Assembly (NCBI GenBank): GCA_965262315.1
Contig: CBDHFJ010000057.1
Span: 1 to 20,689 of the forward strand
DNA length: 20,689 bases
Source of the DNA: JBCCFK01 sp965262315
GTDB lineage: Bacteria > Actinomycetota > Acidimicrobiia > Acidimicrobiales > UBA8592
Reading direction: 5' to 3'
Shown here piece by piece: positions 1-7,741 of the stretch; the stretch's first letter is position 1, and each line of letters begins with the position of its first letter. Both the position numbers and the translations under genes were made by a program. The notes beneath the pieces were generated by a model that was not told where the DNA came from, did not search any database, and saw only the letters and a list, made by a program, of their open reading frames with translations.

Positions 1-2098
1 CGGCGGTACCGACGATGGTGGCCTGGAGCCCGTTGCAGAAGACCACGACCGGGTCCGGCGTGGGGTCCGGGGTCGGGGTCGGATCCGGCGTCGGCGTGGG
101 ATCCGGGGTCGGATCGGGCGTCGGCGTGGGATCCGGGGTCGGGTCCGGCGTCGGCGTGGGATCCGGGGTCGGATCGGGCGTGGGGGTCGGGGTCGGCGGG
201 AGCGGGAAGCCCGACGGCGGCGTGTAGTCAGCCGCTTGGAGGCCCTGCGGGGTGCCGCTGACCGTCAGCTCCCGGATCTGGAGCGGGCCGTAGGCGTAGC
301 CGCCCTGGACACCGGTCATCAGGATCGGGAGGGTGGTGTCGGACTCGATGGTGATGGCGCCGGTGCCGATCACCATCGTCGCCGTGATGTCCGCGTTCTG
401 CGCTGCCAGGCGAGCGGCGGTGCGATCGCCGATCTCGTGGAACGGCAGGTTCACGATCGGGAAGGACAGGTGCTTCTCGTACTCGGTGAGCACGGCCTCG
501 AGCCAGTCGAACATCAACGAGTTGCCCGATCCGTCGTGGTCACCCAGGTTCGCCGCGTGGAAGAAGTACGCGTAGTCGCTGAAGCCGACCATGTTCGAGG
601 TCGTACGCTGCGCTTCGAGATCCAGGATGTCGCCGTAGGTGAGGCTGGTGCTGTAGATCGTGTTGTACTCGTCGGTCATCTGCGCCGGCGTCCGCACGTT
701 GTAGAAGACGTTGGTGGGGTACCGGGGCAGCATCAGGACGTTCGAGCCGTTGATGTACTGCGGGGTGTCCTGGTTGGGCGACGAGGTGTCCGACGCCACG
801 TACTGCACGCCGTTGGCCTGCATCGCGGGCACCAGCCCCGGGTTGACACCGCCGGGGAACGGGGCGCTGGGGCCGTCGGAGAGGCCCGAGTGCTGACCGG
901 TGACCAGCGCTCGGCCAGCGGCAGGCAGCCCGGGGAAGCCCAGGCTCTGCCAGACCGCGAGGTTCTGGCCGATCTCCCAGGTGATCTCCGCCTCGTCGGC
1001 ACCGTTGCTGGTGTCGAAGTTGCGGTGGGTGAAGGTGTGGTTCAGGAAGGTGAACTCGTCCTCGTTGGCCTGCACGGCCTGGGTGAGGGGGTCGCCGACC
1101 GATGCGCCGGCGCCGTTGAAGGTCATCTCCAGGGCGAAGTCCTCCACGGTCGGATGACCGGCGATGAGGGCGTTCTGGTTGGCGACCGTCTCCGCGATGT
1201 CCTCCGCGGTGGTGCGGTACGTCTCGGTGGTGCTCGTGGTGCCAGTGGTGATGTCCCACATGGCCGAGGCCAGGAACAGGTCGTCGATGTGGGCCGAGAG
1301 GTAGACCTGGGGGGCGCCGGTGTGGAGGCCCCGCGTGGCGTAGTCGATGAAGCTGTAGGCGAGCGTCTTCGAGTACAGGTTGGCCGGCAGGTGCACCATC
1401 GTGGCCAACAGGACCTCACGGCCGTCGGCGTAGTCGAGCTCGCTGACCAGCGTGCGGGTGGGCGCAGCCGTGTCGACCAGCACCGGCGTGGCGGTGACGC
1501 CACCGGTGTTGCGGGGCACGGCGTGGTAGGCGAACTCCTCGACGTAGGGGCCCTCGGTGCCGTAGTACGGGAAGAGCGAGCGACCGGCGGCCGTCCACTC
1601 GGTGAACCAGAACGCGGGGTCGCCCGCACCGGGGAACTGGATGTCGGCCAGGCCGTAGTCGACGAAGGCGTTGCTGCCCGGCCACCCACTCATCACCGAC
1701 TCGCGGACGTTGAAGTCGCGCTCGTACTCGTGGAGGATCGCCCACTCGGCGCCGGTGAACTCGGTCAGGCCGCCGAGCTGGGTCTCGGTGAGGATGACGC
1801 CGTTGAAACGGCCGACGTCGCCGGTGCGCAGGAAGTTCTCGGTGAGGTCGGTGGTGGTGACGTCGAGCACCTCGTACTGCACGCCGATGTCGTCCATGAC
1901 GCCGGCGATCAGATCCAGTTCGGTGTCGGTGCTGCGGTCACCGGTGGCCAGCACCAGCACCTGCAGCTCCACGCTGTGGCCCGGCGCCGCGCCTGCGGGA
2001 GTCGGAGTGAACACCCCGACCAGCAGCGCCGCCACCATTCCGAAGGTCATCAGCACGGCGAGTGCCGTGGTGGTGACCGGTTTCCTGCTCGTGAGCAC
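1..2098 (-). CDS. Secreted CE18/Agd3-like polysaccharide deacetylase with Pro-rich linker and possible RTX C-terminus (3' partial)
   Basis: The frame is open from GTG 2098 to the window edge, giving 699 codons with no stop. The start is fixed by an AGGAGG box five bases upstream. Residues 1-40 form a signal peptide: a basic start, a hydrophobic core, and an AGA/APG cleavage region. The metal-binding signatures of NodB-fold deacetylases are visible: HIDD (residues 270-273) matches the catalytic/metal Asp motif, and HTFTH (354-358) the HxxxH motif. LPFHEIGD near His554 may supply a further active-site His. The order of these elements resembles fungal Agd3 (family CE18), which removes acetyl groups from exopolysaccharide. 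Residues 632-682 are a PTPDP-type linker. The last 17 residues (CNGLQATIVGTA) resemble the entry to hemolysin-type calcium-binding repeats, but this is an inference from a fragment. It is probably exported and acts on extracellular glycan. Secretion and the deacetylase fold are fairly secure; the Agd3 assignment is moderate. Confidence 0.72.
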   Translation of the reverse strand, partial: MLTSRKPVTTTALAVLMTFGMVAALLVGVFTPTPAGAAPGHSVELQVLVLATGDRSTDTELDLIAGVMDDIGVQYEVLDVTTTDLTENFLRTGDVGRFNGVILTETQLGGLTEFTGAEWAILHEYERDFNVRESVMSGWPGSNAFVDYGLADIQFPGAGDPAFWFTEWTAAGRSLFPYYGTEGPYVEEFAYHAVPRNTGGVTATPVLVDTAAPTRTLVSELDYADGREVLLATMVHLPANLYSKTLAYSFIDYATRGLHTGAPQVYLSAHIDDLFLASAMWDITTGTTSTTETYRTTAEDIAETVANQNALIAGHPTVEDFALEMTFNGAGASVGDPLTQAVQANEDEFTFLNHTFTHRNFDTSNGADEAEITWEIGQNLAVWQSLGFPGLPAAGRALVTGQHSGLSDGPSAPFPGGVNPGLVPAMQANGVQYVASDTSSPNQDTPQYINGSNVLMLPRYPTNVFYNVRTPAQMTDEYNTIYSTSLTYGDILDLEAQRTTSNMVGFSDYAYFFHAANLGDHDGSGNSLMFDWLEAVLTEYEKHLSFPIVNLPFHEIGDRTAARLAAQNADITATMVIGTGAITIESDTTLPILMTGVQGGYAYGPLQIRELTVSGTPQGLQAADYTPPSGFPLPPTPTPTPDPTPDPTPTPDPTPDPTPTPDPTPDPTPTPDPTPTPDPTPDPVVVFCNGLQATIVGTA
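53..205 (-). repeat. 30-bp tandem repeat encoding a Pro-Thr-Asp linker
   Basis: Near-identical 30-bp units, read on the minus strand, encode ten-residue blocks of the type DPTPDPTPTP. The repeat lies inside the secreted deacetylase gene, between its catalytic region and the C-terminal domain. Such extended Pro/Thr linkers commonly separate domains of secreted actinobacterial enzymes. The near-identity of the units at the DNA level suggests recent expansion, so unit number may vary between strains and may be miscounted in assemblies. Confidence 0.85.
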
Positions 2099-2153
2099 GT
2101 CCGCCTCCTGGGAGTCCAAGGACGCGCTGCCCGTCGCACGCCCGTGGAGCCCG

Positions 2154-2182
2154 ACGCTAGAAGCGGACGCGAAGCTGGTGAA
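2154..2182 (-). promoter_or_regulatory. Candidate promoter of the secreted deacetylase gene
   Basis: On the minus strand, TTCACC (2182-2177) and TAGCGT (2159-2154) are separated by exactly 17 bp, consistent with a sigma-70-type promoter. Transcription would start near 2147 and give a leader of about 50 nt that carries the AGGAGG ribosome site. This would let the deacetylase be expressed independently of mutAB. Confidence 0.4.
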
Positions 2183-2261
2183 GGGCAGGGAAACAATTCG
2201 GGGCACCCACACCAACGCAGCCTCGCGGAGCGTGCTGGCGCCACCGCGACTGGTGACCAGC

Positions 2262-2279
2262 CTGGGTGGGCTCACCCAG
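2262..2279 (-). terminator. Hairpin downstream of mutB
   Basis: CTGGGTG-ggct-CACCCAG forms a perfect 7-bp stem with a 4-nt loop, beginning about 35 nt after the mutB stop. There is no U-tract, as is common for actinobacterial terminators. A second small dyad, CTGGTgACCAG, abuts it at 2250-2260. It probably separates mutAB from the deacetylase gene. Confidence 0.45.
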
Positions 2280-2314
2280 CCGCGGTGAAGAGCGTGAAGG
2301 CGCCCGAGAGCTGC

Positions 2315-4477
2315 TCAGCCGAGGGTGTCGAGGAGGTCGCCTGCGGCCTCGGCGATGACCGTGCCGGGCGGGTAGATCGCCGCGGCGCCCGCAGCCAGCA
2401 GCTCGTCGAAGTCCTGCGGCGGTACCACCCCGCCGACCACGATGACGATGTCCTCGCGACCGAGCGCGGCGAGCTCCGCCTTCAGCTCGGGCACCAGCGT
2501 CAGGTGCCCGGCCGCCAACGACGACACCCCGACCACGTGGACGTCGGCCTCGACGGCCTGGCGGGCGGCCTCTCCCGGCGTCTGGAACAGCGGGCCGATG
2601 TCGACGTCGAAGCCGAGGTCGGCGAACGCGGTGGCGATGACCTTCTGGCCGCGGTCGTGGCCGTCCTGGCCCATCTTGGCCACCAGGAGGCGGGGTCGCC
2701 GACCATGGCGATCGGCGAAGTCGTCCACCCGGGCCCGGACCGCCTCGATCTGCTCGTTCTGCTCGCCCACTTCGCTGCGGTACACCCCGGAGATCGTGCG
2801 GATTTCGGCCGTGTGGCGACCGTACACCTTCTCCAGTGCGTCGCTGATCTCGCCGACGCTGGCGCGAGCGCGGGCTGCGTCGACCGACAACGCCAGCAGG
2901 TTGCCGTCGCCCGACGCCGCGGCGTTGGTCAGCGCTTCGAGCGCCGACTGGCAGGCCGGCTCGTCCCGCTCGGCGCGGAGCTGCTCGAGCTTGGCGATCT
3001 GCTGCGCCCGGACCTCGGCGTTCTCGACCTTCAGCACCTCGATGTCCTCGGTGTGGTCGAGGCGGTACTTGTTGACGCCGATCACCGGCTGGCGGCCGCT
3101 GTCGATCCGGGCCTGCGTGCGCGCCGCAGCCTCTTCGATGCGCATCTTGGGGATGCCGGCCTCGATGGCCGACGCCATGCCGCCGGTGGCCTCCACCTCC
3201 GCGATGTGGGTCCACGCCCGCTGCGCCAGATCGTGGGTGAGGCGTTCGACGTACCAGCTGCCGCCCCAGGGATCGACGACGTCGCAGGTGCCCGACTCCT
3301 GCTGGAGGACCAGCTGGGTGTTGCGGGCGATACGGGCCGAGAAGTCGGTGGGCAGCGCCAACGCCTCGTCGAAGGAGTTGGTGTGCAGCGACTGGGTGTG
3401 CCCCTGCGTGGCCGCCATGGCCTCGACGCAGGTGCGGATGACGTTGTTGTAGACGTCCTGCGCGGTGAGGCTCCAGCCCGAGGTCTGGGAGTGCGTGCGC
3501 AACGACAACGACTTGGGGTTCTTCGGCTCGAAGTCCTTCACCAGCTTCGCCCACAGCAGGCGGGCGGCACGCAGCTTGGCGACCTCCATGAAGAAGTTCA
3601 TGCCGATCGCCCAGAAGAAGCTGAGACGGGGGGCGAAGGCATCGACGTCGAGCCCGGCATCGACGCCGGCGCGCAGGTACTCGACCCCGTCGGCCAGGGT
3701 GTAGGCCAGCTCGAGGTCGGCGGTCGCGCCGGCCTCCTGCATGTGGTAGCCCGAGATCGAGATCGAGTTGAACTTCGGCATGCGCTCGGACGTGAAGGCG
3801 AAGATGTCCGAGATGATCCGCATCGAGGGACTCGGCGGATAGATGTAGGTGTTGCGGACCATGAACTCCTTGAGGATGTCGTTCTGGATGGTCCCGCCGA
3901 GCTGCTCGGGTGCCACACCCTGCTCCTCGGCCGCAACGATGTAGAGCGCCATGATCGGCAGCACGGCGCCGTTCATGGTCATGGACACCGTCATCTCCCC
4001 CAGCGGAATGCCGTCGAAGAGCTGACGCATGTCGAGGATCGAGTCGATGGCCACGCCCGCCATGCCCACATCGCCCGAGACACGGGGGTTGTCGGAGTCG
4101 TACCCGCGGTGGGTGGCCAGGTCGAAGGCGACGGACAGACCCTTCTGCCCCGCGGCGAGGTTGCGGCGGTAGAAGGCGTTGGACTCCTCGGCGGTGGAGA
4201 ACCCGGCGTACTGGCGGATGGTCCACGGCTGGTTGACGTACATCGTGGCGTACGGGCCACGCAGGTAGGGAGCGAGCCCCGGGCGGGTGTCGAGGAAGTC
4301 GAGCCCCTCGCGGTCGGCCTCGGTGTAGAGCGGCTTGACCGCGATGTCCTCGGGCGTGTCCCAGACGAAGGCGTCGAGCGACTTGCCGGTGGCGTCCTCG
4401 AACGCTGCTGCCCAGTCGTCGGGTGTGCCCGCCGCGGCGGAGGTGTCGAGGGCGATGGCGGAGAAGTCGGGAATCAT
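2315..4477 (-). CDS. mutB: Methylmalonyl-CoA mutase, large (catalytic) subunit
   Basis: This is a 720-residue adenosylcobalamin enzyme that isomerises (R)-methylmalonyl-CoA and succinyl-CoA in propionate, odd-chain and branched-chain catabolism. The N-terminal TIM-barrel runs to about residue 540 and includes TIRQYAGFSTAEESNAFYR and SISGYHMQEAGA; Tyr244-His245 match the catalytic Tyr/His pair of the Propionibacterium enzyme. The C-terminal B12 domain (about 590-720) has the base-off motif GQDGHDRG, with His607 as the cobalt ligand. Length agrees with family members of about 720-735 residues. The start at 4477 has GGAGG four bases upstream, and its ATG overlaps the mutA stop as ATGA, implying translational coupling and a MutA-MutB heterodimer. 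An upstream in-frame extension to 4804 would lie wholly inside mutA and is not supported. No meaB/argK chaperone or epimerase gene is in the window. Confidence 0.97.
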   Translation of the reverse strand: MIPDFSAIALDTSAAAGTPDDWAAAFEDATGKSLDAFVWDTPEDIAVKPLYTEADREGLDFLDTRPGLAPYLRGPYATMYVNQPWTIRQYAGFSTAEESNAFYRRNLAAGQKGLSVAFDLATHRGYDSDNPRVSGDVGMAGVAIDSILDMRQLFDGIPLGEMTVSMTMNGAVLPIMALYIVAAEEQGVAPEQLGGTIQNDILKEFMVRNTYIYPPSPSMRIISDIFAFTSERMPKFNSISISGYHMQEAGATADLELAYTLADGVEYLRAGVDAGLDVDAFAPRLSFFWAIGMNFFMEVAKLRAARLLWAKLVKDFEPKNPKSLSLRTHSQTSGWSLTAQDVYNNVIRTCVEAMAATQGHTQSLHTNSFDEALALPTDFSARIARNTQLVLQQESGTCDVVDPWGGSWYVERLTHDLAQRAWTHIAEVEATGGMASAIEAGIPKMRIEEAAARTQARIDSGRQPVIGVNKYRLDHTEDIEVLKVENAEVRAQQIAKLEQLRAERDEPACQSALEALTNAAASGDGNLLALSVDAARARASVGEISDALEKVYGRHTAEIRTISGVYRSEVGEQNEQIEAVRARVDDFADRHGRRPRLLVAKMGQDGHDRGQKVIATAFADLGFDVDIGPLFQTPGEAARQAVEADVHVVGVSSLAAGHLTLVPELKAELAALGREDIVIVVGGVVPPQDFDELLAAGAAAIYPPGTVIAEAAGDLLDTLG

Positions 4478-6330
4478 GGGGCCTCCGTTCCCAGCAGATC
4501 GTGGGTTGATTCGAGCATGTCGAGGGCTCGACACCCCACGTGGATGAAGTCGCTGACACCGGCGGCCCGGAGGTCGTCCTCGAGATCCGCTGGTCGTCCG
4601 GCCAGGTAGATCCGCTCGGTCCCAGCCTCGGCCAGCGCTCGAGCCGCGTCCACAGCGAGGTCGGCATAGACGCTGTCGGACGAACAGATGACCGCGATGC
4701 GGGCCCCGGAGTCGGCGTAGGCCGCCGCAGCTGCGGCGCCATCGGCGAAACCGTCGTTGTCCACCGCGCGGATGCCGGCCGCTTCGAAGAAGTTCTTGGC
4801 CCACGTGGCTCGGGCAGTGTGGGCCGCGACCGGCCCGAGGTTGGCCAGGAAGACCGTGGGCGTGGGCTCGGTGGCGTCAGCGCGGTCACGCAACGCCTCG
4901 TACGGCGCAGCCAGTCGGACGGCCGGGATCGGGTCGACTTCGGGGTCGTCCGCCGGATCGGCCGGCGCCGGCAGCGGCTCGCGGGCGAGCGCCGTCTCGT
5001 CGACATCGGGAAACTCGCTGACGCCGGTGATCGGCCGCCTCCGGCTGGCGACCGCGTCGCGCAGCGACGCGGCGTCGGCAGCGATGCGACCCTGGAGGGC
5101 ACCCGCGCGCAGGGAGGCGATCAGCCCGCCTTCCCGCTCGAGCTGCTGGAAGGCCGACCACGCGGCCTCGGCGAGCGCATCGGTGTGGTGCTCGACGTAC
5201 CAGCTCCCGCCGGAGGGGTCGATCACCCGATGCAGATTGGTCTCCTCGGCGAGGGTGAGTTGGGTGTTCCGCGCCACTCGGCGCCCGAGCTCGTCGGGCT
5301 GCCCGACCAGGGCGTCGAAGGGCTCGACCACGATGATGTCCGCGCCGCCCACGGCGGCGGCGAAGCAGCCGATGGTGCCGCGGAGCATGTTGACCCAGGG
5401 ATCACGGGTGGTCATGGCCGCCTGGGAAGTGGTGGCCTGCACGGCGACCGACACGTCGTGCACGCCACTCGAACGGCAGATCTGGCCCCAGACGACTCGC
5501 AGCGCACGGAGCTTGGCGATCTCGCCGAACTGATCCGTCCCGACCGGAACGGCGAGGAGCACCCGACCGAACGCCGTGGCCTCGTCGAGCCCCGCCGCCA
5601 CCATGCGGCGGACGTAGGTCAACCCGGCTGCGGCAACCACCGCGATCTCGGTGGCCGGGGTGGCCCCACCGGCGCCGGCGGGGCCGGCATCGGCCCGGAC
5701 CACGCGGACCTCGGGGTGACTCGTGGCGATCTCGGCGGCGAGCCCCGCAACCGAGTCGACCGCATCGTCGACCGGAGCACCTGCGGTGCCGACCGTCATC
5801 AACCGACCGATGGGATCGCAGCCCAGGTCCGCCACCAGGGCGCTGGGGGCCACACCCCGACGGCCCGCCACGTCGAGGAACCGTCGGGCGTCGTCGACGC
5901 CGGACCCGGGCGCCGTGAGCCCCACGGGCGCCAGGTCGAGGTAGACATCGGCGAGCACCCGGTCCAACACGTCGGCGGTGTCGATTCCGGCCGTGTCGAG
6001 CTCGATGGAGGTCACGCCGCGCTGGAGATCGGTGAGGATGGCCTCGTTGGTGTCGGCGACATCGGTGAGCCGATGCCGCTGGCGGACGTCCCAGCCTTCG
6101 ACCGAACCGGCCACGCCTGAGGCTCGTCGTCCGGCAGGGCCTGGCACCGCGTCGACGGGACGCTCGTCGTCGCGGGTGTAGAGGGGCTCGACCGTGAGGC
6201 CGTCGCGGGTCTGCGAGCGCAGGACGCGATCGAAGGGCTTCCCCTTGAGGACCTTGTCGACCGCCGCCAGCCACTGGTCGTGGGTCACGGGGTCGAACTC
6301 GGCGGCGAGAGAGAGGTGTTCGTCGGCCAT
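4474..6330 (-). CDS. mutA: Methylmalonyl-CoA mutase, small (non-catalytic) subunit
   Basis: This 618-residue protein is homologous to the large subunit along its length, with a shared mutase-barrel signature such as RNTQLTLAEETNLHRVIDPS followed by GGSWYVE. The C-terminal flavodoxin-like domain lacks DxHxxG: the corresponding region reads VFLANLGPVAAHTARATW. It therefore cannot ligate cobalamin, as expected of the small subunit. It pairs with MutB, whose ATG overlaps its stop codon. The chosen ATG at 6330 begins MADEHLSLAAEFDPV. The frame is open further upstream to 6540, but that extension is Arg/Cys-rich and overlaps the divergent gene's leader. No strong Shine-Dalgarno precedes the ATG; a TATCGT hexamer 8 nt upstream suggests a leaderless transcript. 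Confidence 0.95.
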   Translation of the reverse strand: MADEHLSLAAEFDPVTHDQWLAAVDKVLKGKPFDRVLRSQTRDGLTVEPLYTRDDERPVDAVPGPAGRRASGVAGSVEGWDVRQRHRLTDVADTNEAILTDLQRGVTSIELDTAGIDTADVLDRVLADVYLDLAPVGLTAPGSGVDDARRFLDVAGRRGVAPSALVADLGCDPIGRLMTVGTAGAPVDDAVDSVAGLAAEIATSHPEVRVVRADAGPAGAGGATPATEIAVVAAAGLTYVRRMVAAGLDEATAFGRVLLAVPVGTDQFGEIAKLRALRVVWGQICRSSGVHDVSVAVQATTSQAAMTTRDPWVNMLRGTIGCFAAAVGGADIIVVEPFDALVGQPDELGRRVARNTQLTLAEETNLHRVIDPSGGSWYVEHHTDALAEAAWSAFQQLEREGGLIASLRAGALQGRIAADAASLRDAVASRRRPITGVSEFPDVDETALAREPLPAPADPADDPEVDPIPAVRLAAPYEALRDRADATEPTPTVFLANLGPVAAHTARATWAKNFFEAAGIRAVDNDGFADGAAAAAAYADSGARIAVICSSDSVYADLAVDAARALAEAGTERIYLAGRPADLEDDLRAAGVSDFIHVGCRALDMLESTHDLLGTEAP

Positions 6331-6338
6331 CGCCCGCC

Positions 6339-6344
6339 ACGATA
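6339..6344 (-). promoter_or_regulatory. Candidate -10 element for leaderless mutA mRNA
   Basis: On the minus strand TATCGT fits the TANNNT -10 consensus and ends 8 nt before the mutA ATG, which would put the transcription start at or next to the start codon. No convincing -35 is seen. The 203-bp divergent region (6331-6533) also contains a CCACGTGG palindrome upstream of the cyclic-nucleotide-binding gene. I see no gene in it. Confidence 0.4.
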
Positions 6345-6533
6345 CGCGATCGCTCCGAATGCAGCCGACCCGGGGCAGCGCCGGTGACACCCGCCACACG
6401 AGACGCATGCCACAGCGAATACAGGCGAGGAATGCATCGACCGATGAAACACTTGAAGCCACGTGGCCGGTGTGCGTGCGATCAGGTGTCGTGGGGGGTA
6501 CGACCGGCCGAACCGAAACAGAGGAGCCCCCCA

Positions 6534-6941
6534 ATGGCAACGAAGAACCGCACCGCGATCCGCAACCTCCCGGCCTTCGCCCGAGTCAGCCGCGCCGAGC
6601 AGACCCGCTTCGAATCCCTCAGCACCGTCCTGGCCCTGCCGGCCGGCGACGTCTTGATGCAGGAAGGCGCCTTCGGCAACGAAGCCATGCTCGTGCTCGA
6701 AGGCGACCTGGTCATCGAACGCAACGGCGACGTGGTGGCCATGGTCGGCCCGGGCAGTGTCGTCGGCGAGGCCGCGCTGCTGCTCAACGAGCCCCGGAAC
6801 GCCACGGTCACCGCCGCCAGCGACGTGGTCGTCGCAGCCATGAGCCGTCGTGAGTTCAGCTCGATCCTCGAGATGTGCCCCGGCGTCGGTCGCACCATCC
6901 TCGAGACCACGTTGCGCCGAGCCGGCCTCGCCACCGACTGA
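6534..6941 (+). CDS. Stand-alone cyclic nucleotide-binding domain protein
   Basis: This 135-residue protein consists almost entirely of one CRP/cAMP-binding beta-roll. The signature is clear: PAGDVLMQEG (36-45), VLEGDLVI (54-61), and the phosphate-binding cassette VGEAALL-LNEPRNATV (77-92). The cassette retains Glu79 and Arg88, the residues that normally contact the ribose and the cyclic phosphate, so ligand binding is plausible. There is no helix-turn-helix, kinase, transporter or acetyltransferase domain, so it is not a CRP-type transcription factor on its own. The start is supported by GAGGAG 7 nt upstream of the ATG. It is divergent from mutA and ends at a hairpin pair. Its role is unknown; it could be a cAMP-responsive partner protein. 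Confidence 0.88.
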   Translation: MATKNRTAIRNLPAFARVSRAEQTRFESLSTVLALPAGDVLMQEGAFGNEAMLVLEGDLVIERNGDVVAMVGPGSVVGEAALLLNEPRNATVTAASDVVVAAMSRREFSSILEMCPGVGRTILETTLRRAGLATD

Positions 6942-6953
6942 GCCCGAACGCGC

Positions 6954-6983
6954 CGCTCGCCGCCGCGGGAGCGACGGCGAGCG
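6954..6983 (+). terminator. Hairpin after the cyclic nucleotide-binding gene
   Basis: CGCTCGCCG (6954-6962) pairs perfectly with CGGCGAGCG (6975-6983) around a 12-nt loop, starting 12 nt past the stop codon at 6941. There is no T-tract. It lies in the convergent gap with the septum-formation-like gene. Confidence 0.5.
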
Positions 6984-6999
6984 ACCGAGATCCGGATGC

Positions 7000-7025
7000 A
7001 CCGGCCGACCGCGAGGTCGGCCGGT
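7000..7025. terminator. Bidirectional GNRA-capped hairpin between convergent genes
   Basis: ACCGGCCGACC and GGTCGGCCGGT form a perfect 11-bp stem closed by a GCGA tetraloop. The hairpin starts 7 nt past the minus-strand stop at 7033 and can serve transcripts arriving from either side. It is one of the strongest inverted repeats in the window. Confidence 0.65.
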
Positions 7026-7032
7026 TGCGCGT

Positions 7033-7521
7033 TCAGCGAGCCGCGCCCCGCATGGAGCTGGCGAGCTTGCGGAGCTGGCCGTCGTACAGGAAGCAGACGA
7101 TCTCCCGGTCGCCCTCCTGCCAGGACCCGTCCGACGGCGTCATGACCGCCAGGTCGAGCGACGAGTACTCCCACTCCACCCCGACATACCCCTGGAAGCG
7201 GCCGTAGCAGCCCTGCCAGGCGTCGTCGTACATCGCCTCCTGGCCGGGCCAGCTGGTGAACGAGGTGTCGTACACCGCGTACACCTCGTTGTCGTGGAGC
7301 TCGGTGCACGGCATCGCCGCGACCGAGGTGATCAGCTCCTCGTTGCCCGCGGGATCGTCGAAGCAATCCCCGACGCGCATCTGGAACGCGCCGAGACCAC
7401 CGGCCTCGACGATCGCGCCCGTCTCGTCGCGTGTCGTGTTGTCGTCGAATGCCCCGGTCCCCGCGATGGCCGCGGCACCGATCCCGACCGCAGCCGCGCC
7501 AGCTCGAATCAAACCCTTCAT
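7033..7521 (-). CDS. Secreted septum-formation-like (PF13845-type) protein
   Basis: This 162-residue protein has an N-terminal hydrophobic Ala/Gly segment (about residues 5-24) that could be a signal peptide or membrane anchor; there is no lipobox cysteine. The mature part shows the pattern VGDCF (50-54) then PCTELHDNEVYAVYD (71-85), typical of the actinobacterial septum-formation domain. Four cysteines (53, 72, 105, 143) could form two extracytoplasmic disulfides. The ATG at 7521 has AAGGA 7-8 nt upstream; the frame is open further but the extension is low-complexity. It is divergent from the FKBP gene and convergent with the cyclic nucleotide-binding gene. The molecular function of the family is poorly defined, so the name describes the domain only. 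Confidence 0.78.
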   Translation of the reverse strand: MKGLIRAGAAAVGIGAAAIAGTGAFDDNTTRDETGAIVEAGGLGAFQMRVGDCFDDPAGNEELITSVAAMPCTELHDNEVYAVYDTSFTSWPGQEAMYDDAWQGCYGRFQGYVGVEWEYSSLDLAVMTPSDGSWQEGDREIVCFLYDGQLRKLASSMRGAAR

Positions 7522-7604
7522 GGCGTGTGTCCTTCCATCCGCCTGGCCCCTACCCGGCCCTGTCTCTCCGGCCATCGGGGCCCGGCGCGCCGCGGTTGAG
7601 CGAC

Positions 7605-7622
7605 CAGCCCGGGAACGGGCTG
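7605..7622. promoter_or_regulatory. Inverted repeat in the divergent septum-protein/FKBP intergenic region
   Basis: CAGCCCG-GGAA-CGGGCTG is a perfect 7-bp stem with a GNRA-type loop in the 220-bp gap between two divergent genes. A terminator is not needed there, so an operator or leader structure is more likely. The remainder of 7522-7741 shows no further ORF or repeat. Confidence 0.3.
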
Positions 7623-7728
7623 TTGGACCCAGGCCGCACGGCGTGTCCGGCCCACGCGAGCACCTCGACCGACGGCGATCGTCAGGGGCCGACGCCGGCC
7701 GGACGCCGACCGTGAGTTGCCGCGGCAC

Positions 7729-7734
7729 TACCCT
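7729..7734 (+). promoter_or_regulatory. Candidate -10 for leaderless FKBP mRNA
   Basis: TACCCT (TANNNT) ends 7 nt before the ATG at 7742, and no Shine-Dalgarno sequence precedes that ATG. This geometry predicts transcription starting at the initiation codon. Confidence 0.4.
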
Positions 7735-7741
7735 CGCCGGC

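Noticed and set aside
910..950. Apparent frameshift in the secreted deacetylase
   Set aside because: On careful rereading of the CCCC run (cttccccgggctg on the minus strand) the frame is continuous through GFPGLPAAGRALVTGQHSGL.
236..4609. Plus-strand open frame of 1457 codons
   Set aside because: It is antisense to the deacetylase and mutB genes, is Arg/Gly/Val/His-rich, and has no recognisable domain. It is a GC-rich shadow of real minus-strand genes.
4478..4804. N-terminal extension of mutB to 829 residues
   Set aside because: It lies inside mutA in another frame. The ATG overlapping the mutA stop with GGAGG upstream gives the normal length.
2157..5102. Minus-strand open frame of 981 codons over mutAB
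   Set aside because: It is out of frame with mutB and mutA, is Arg/Pro-rich, and crosses the junction of the two genes.
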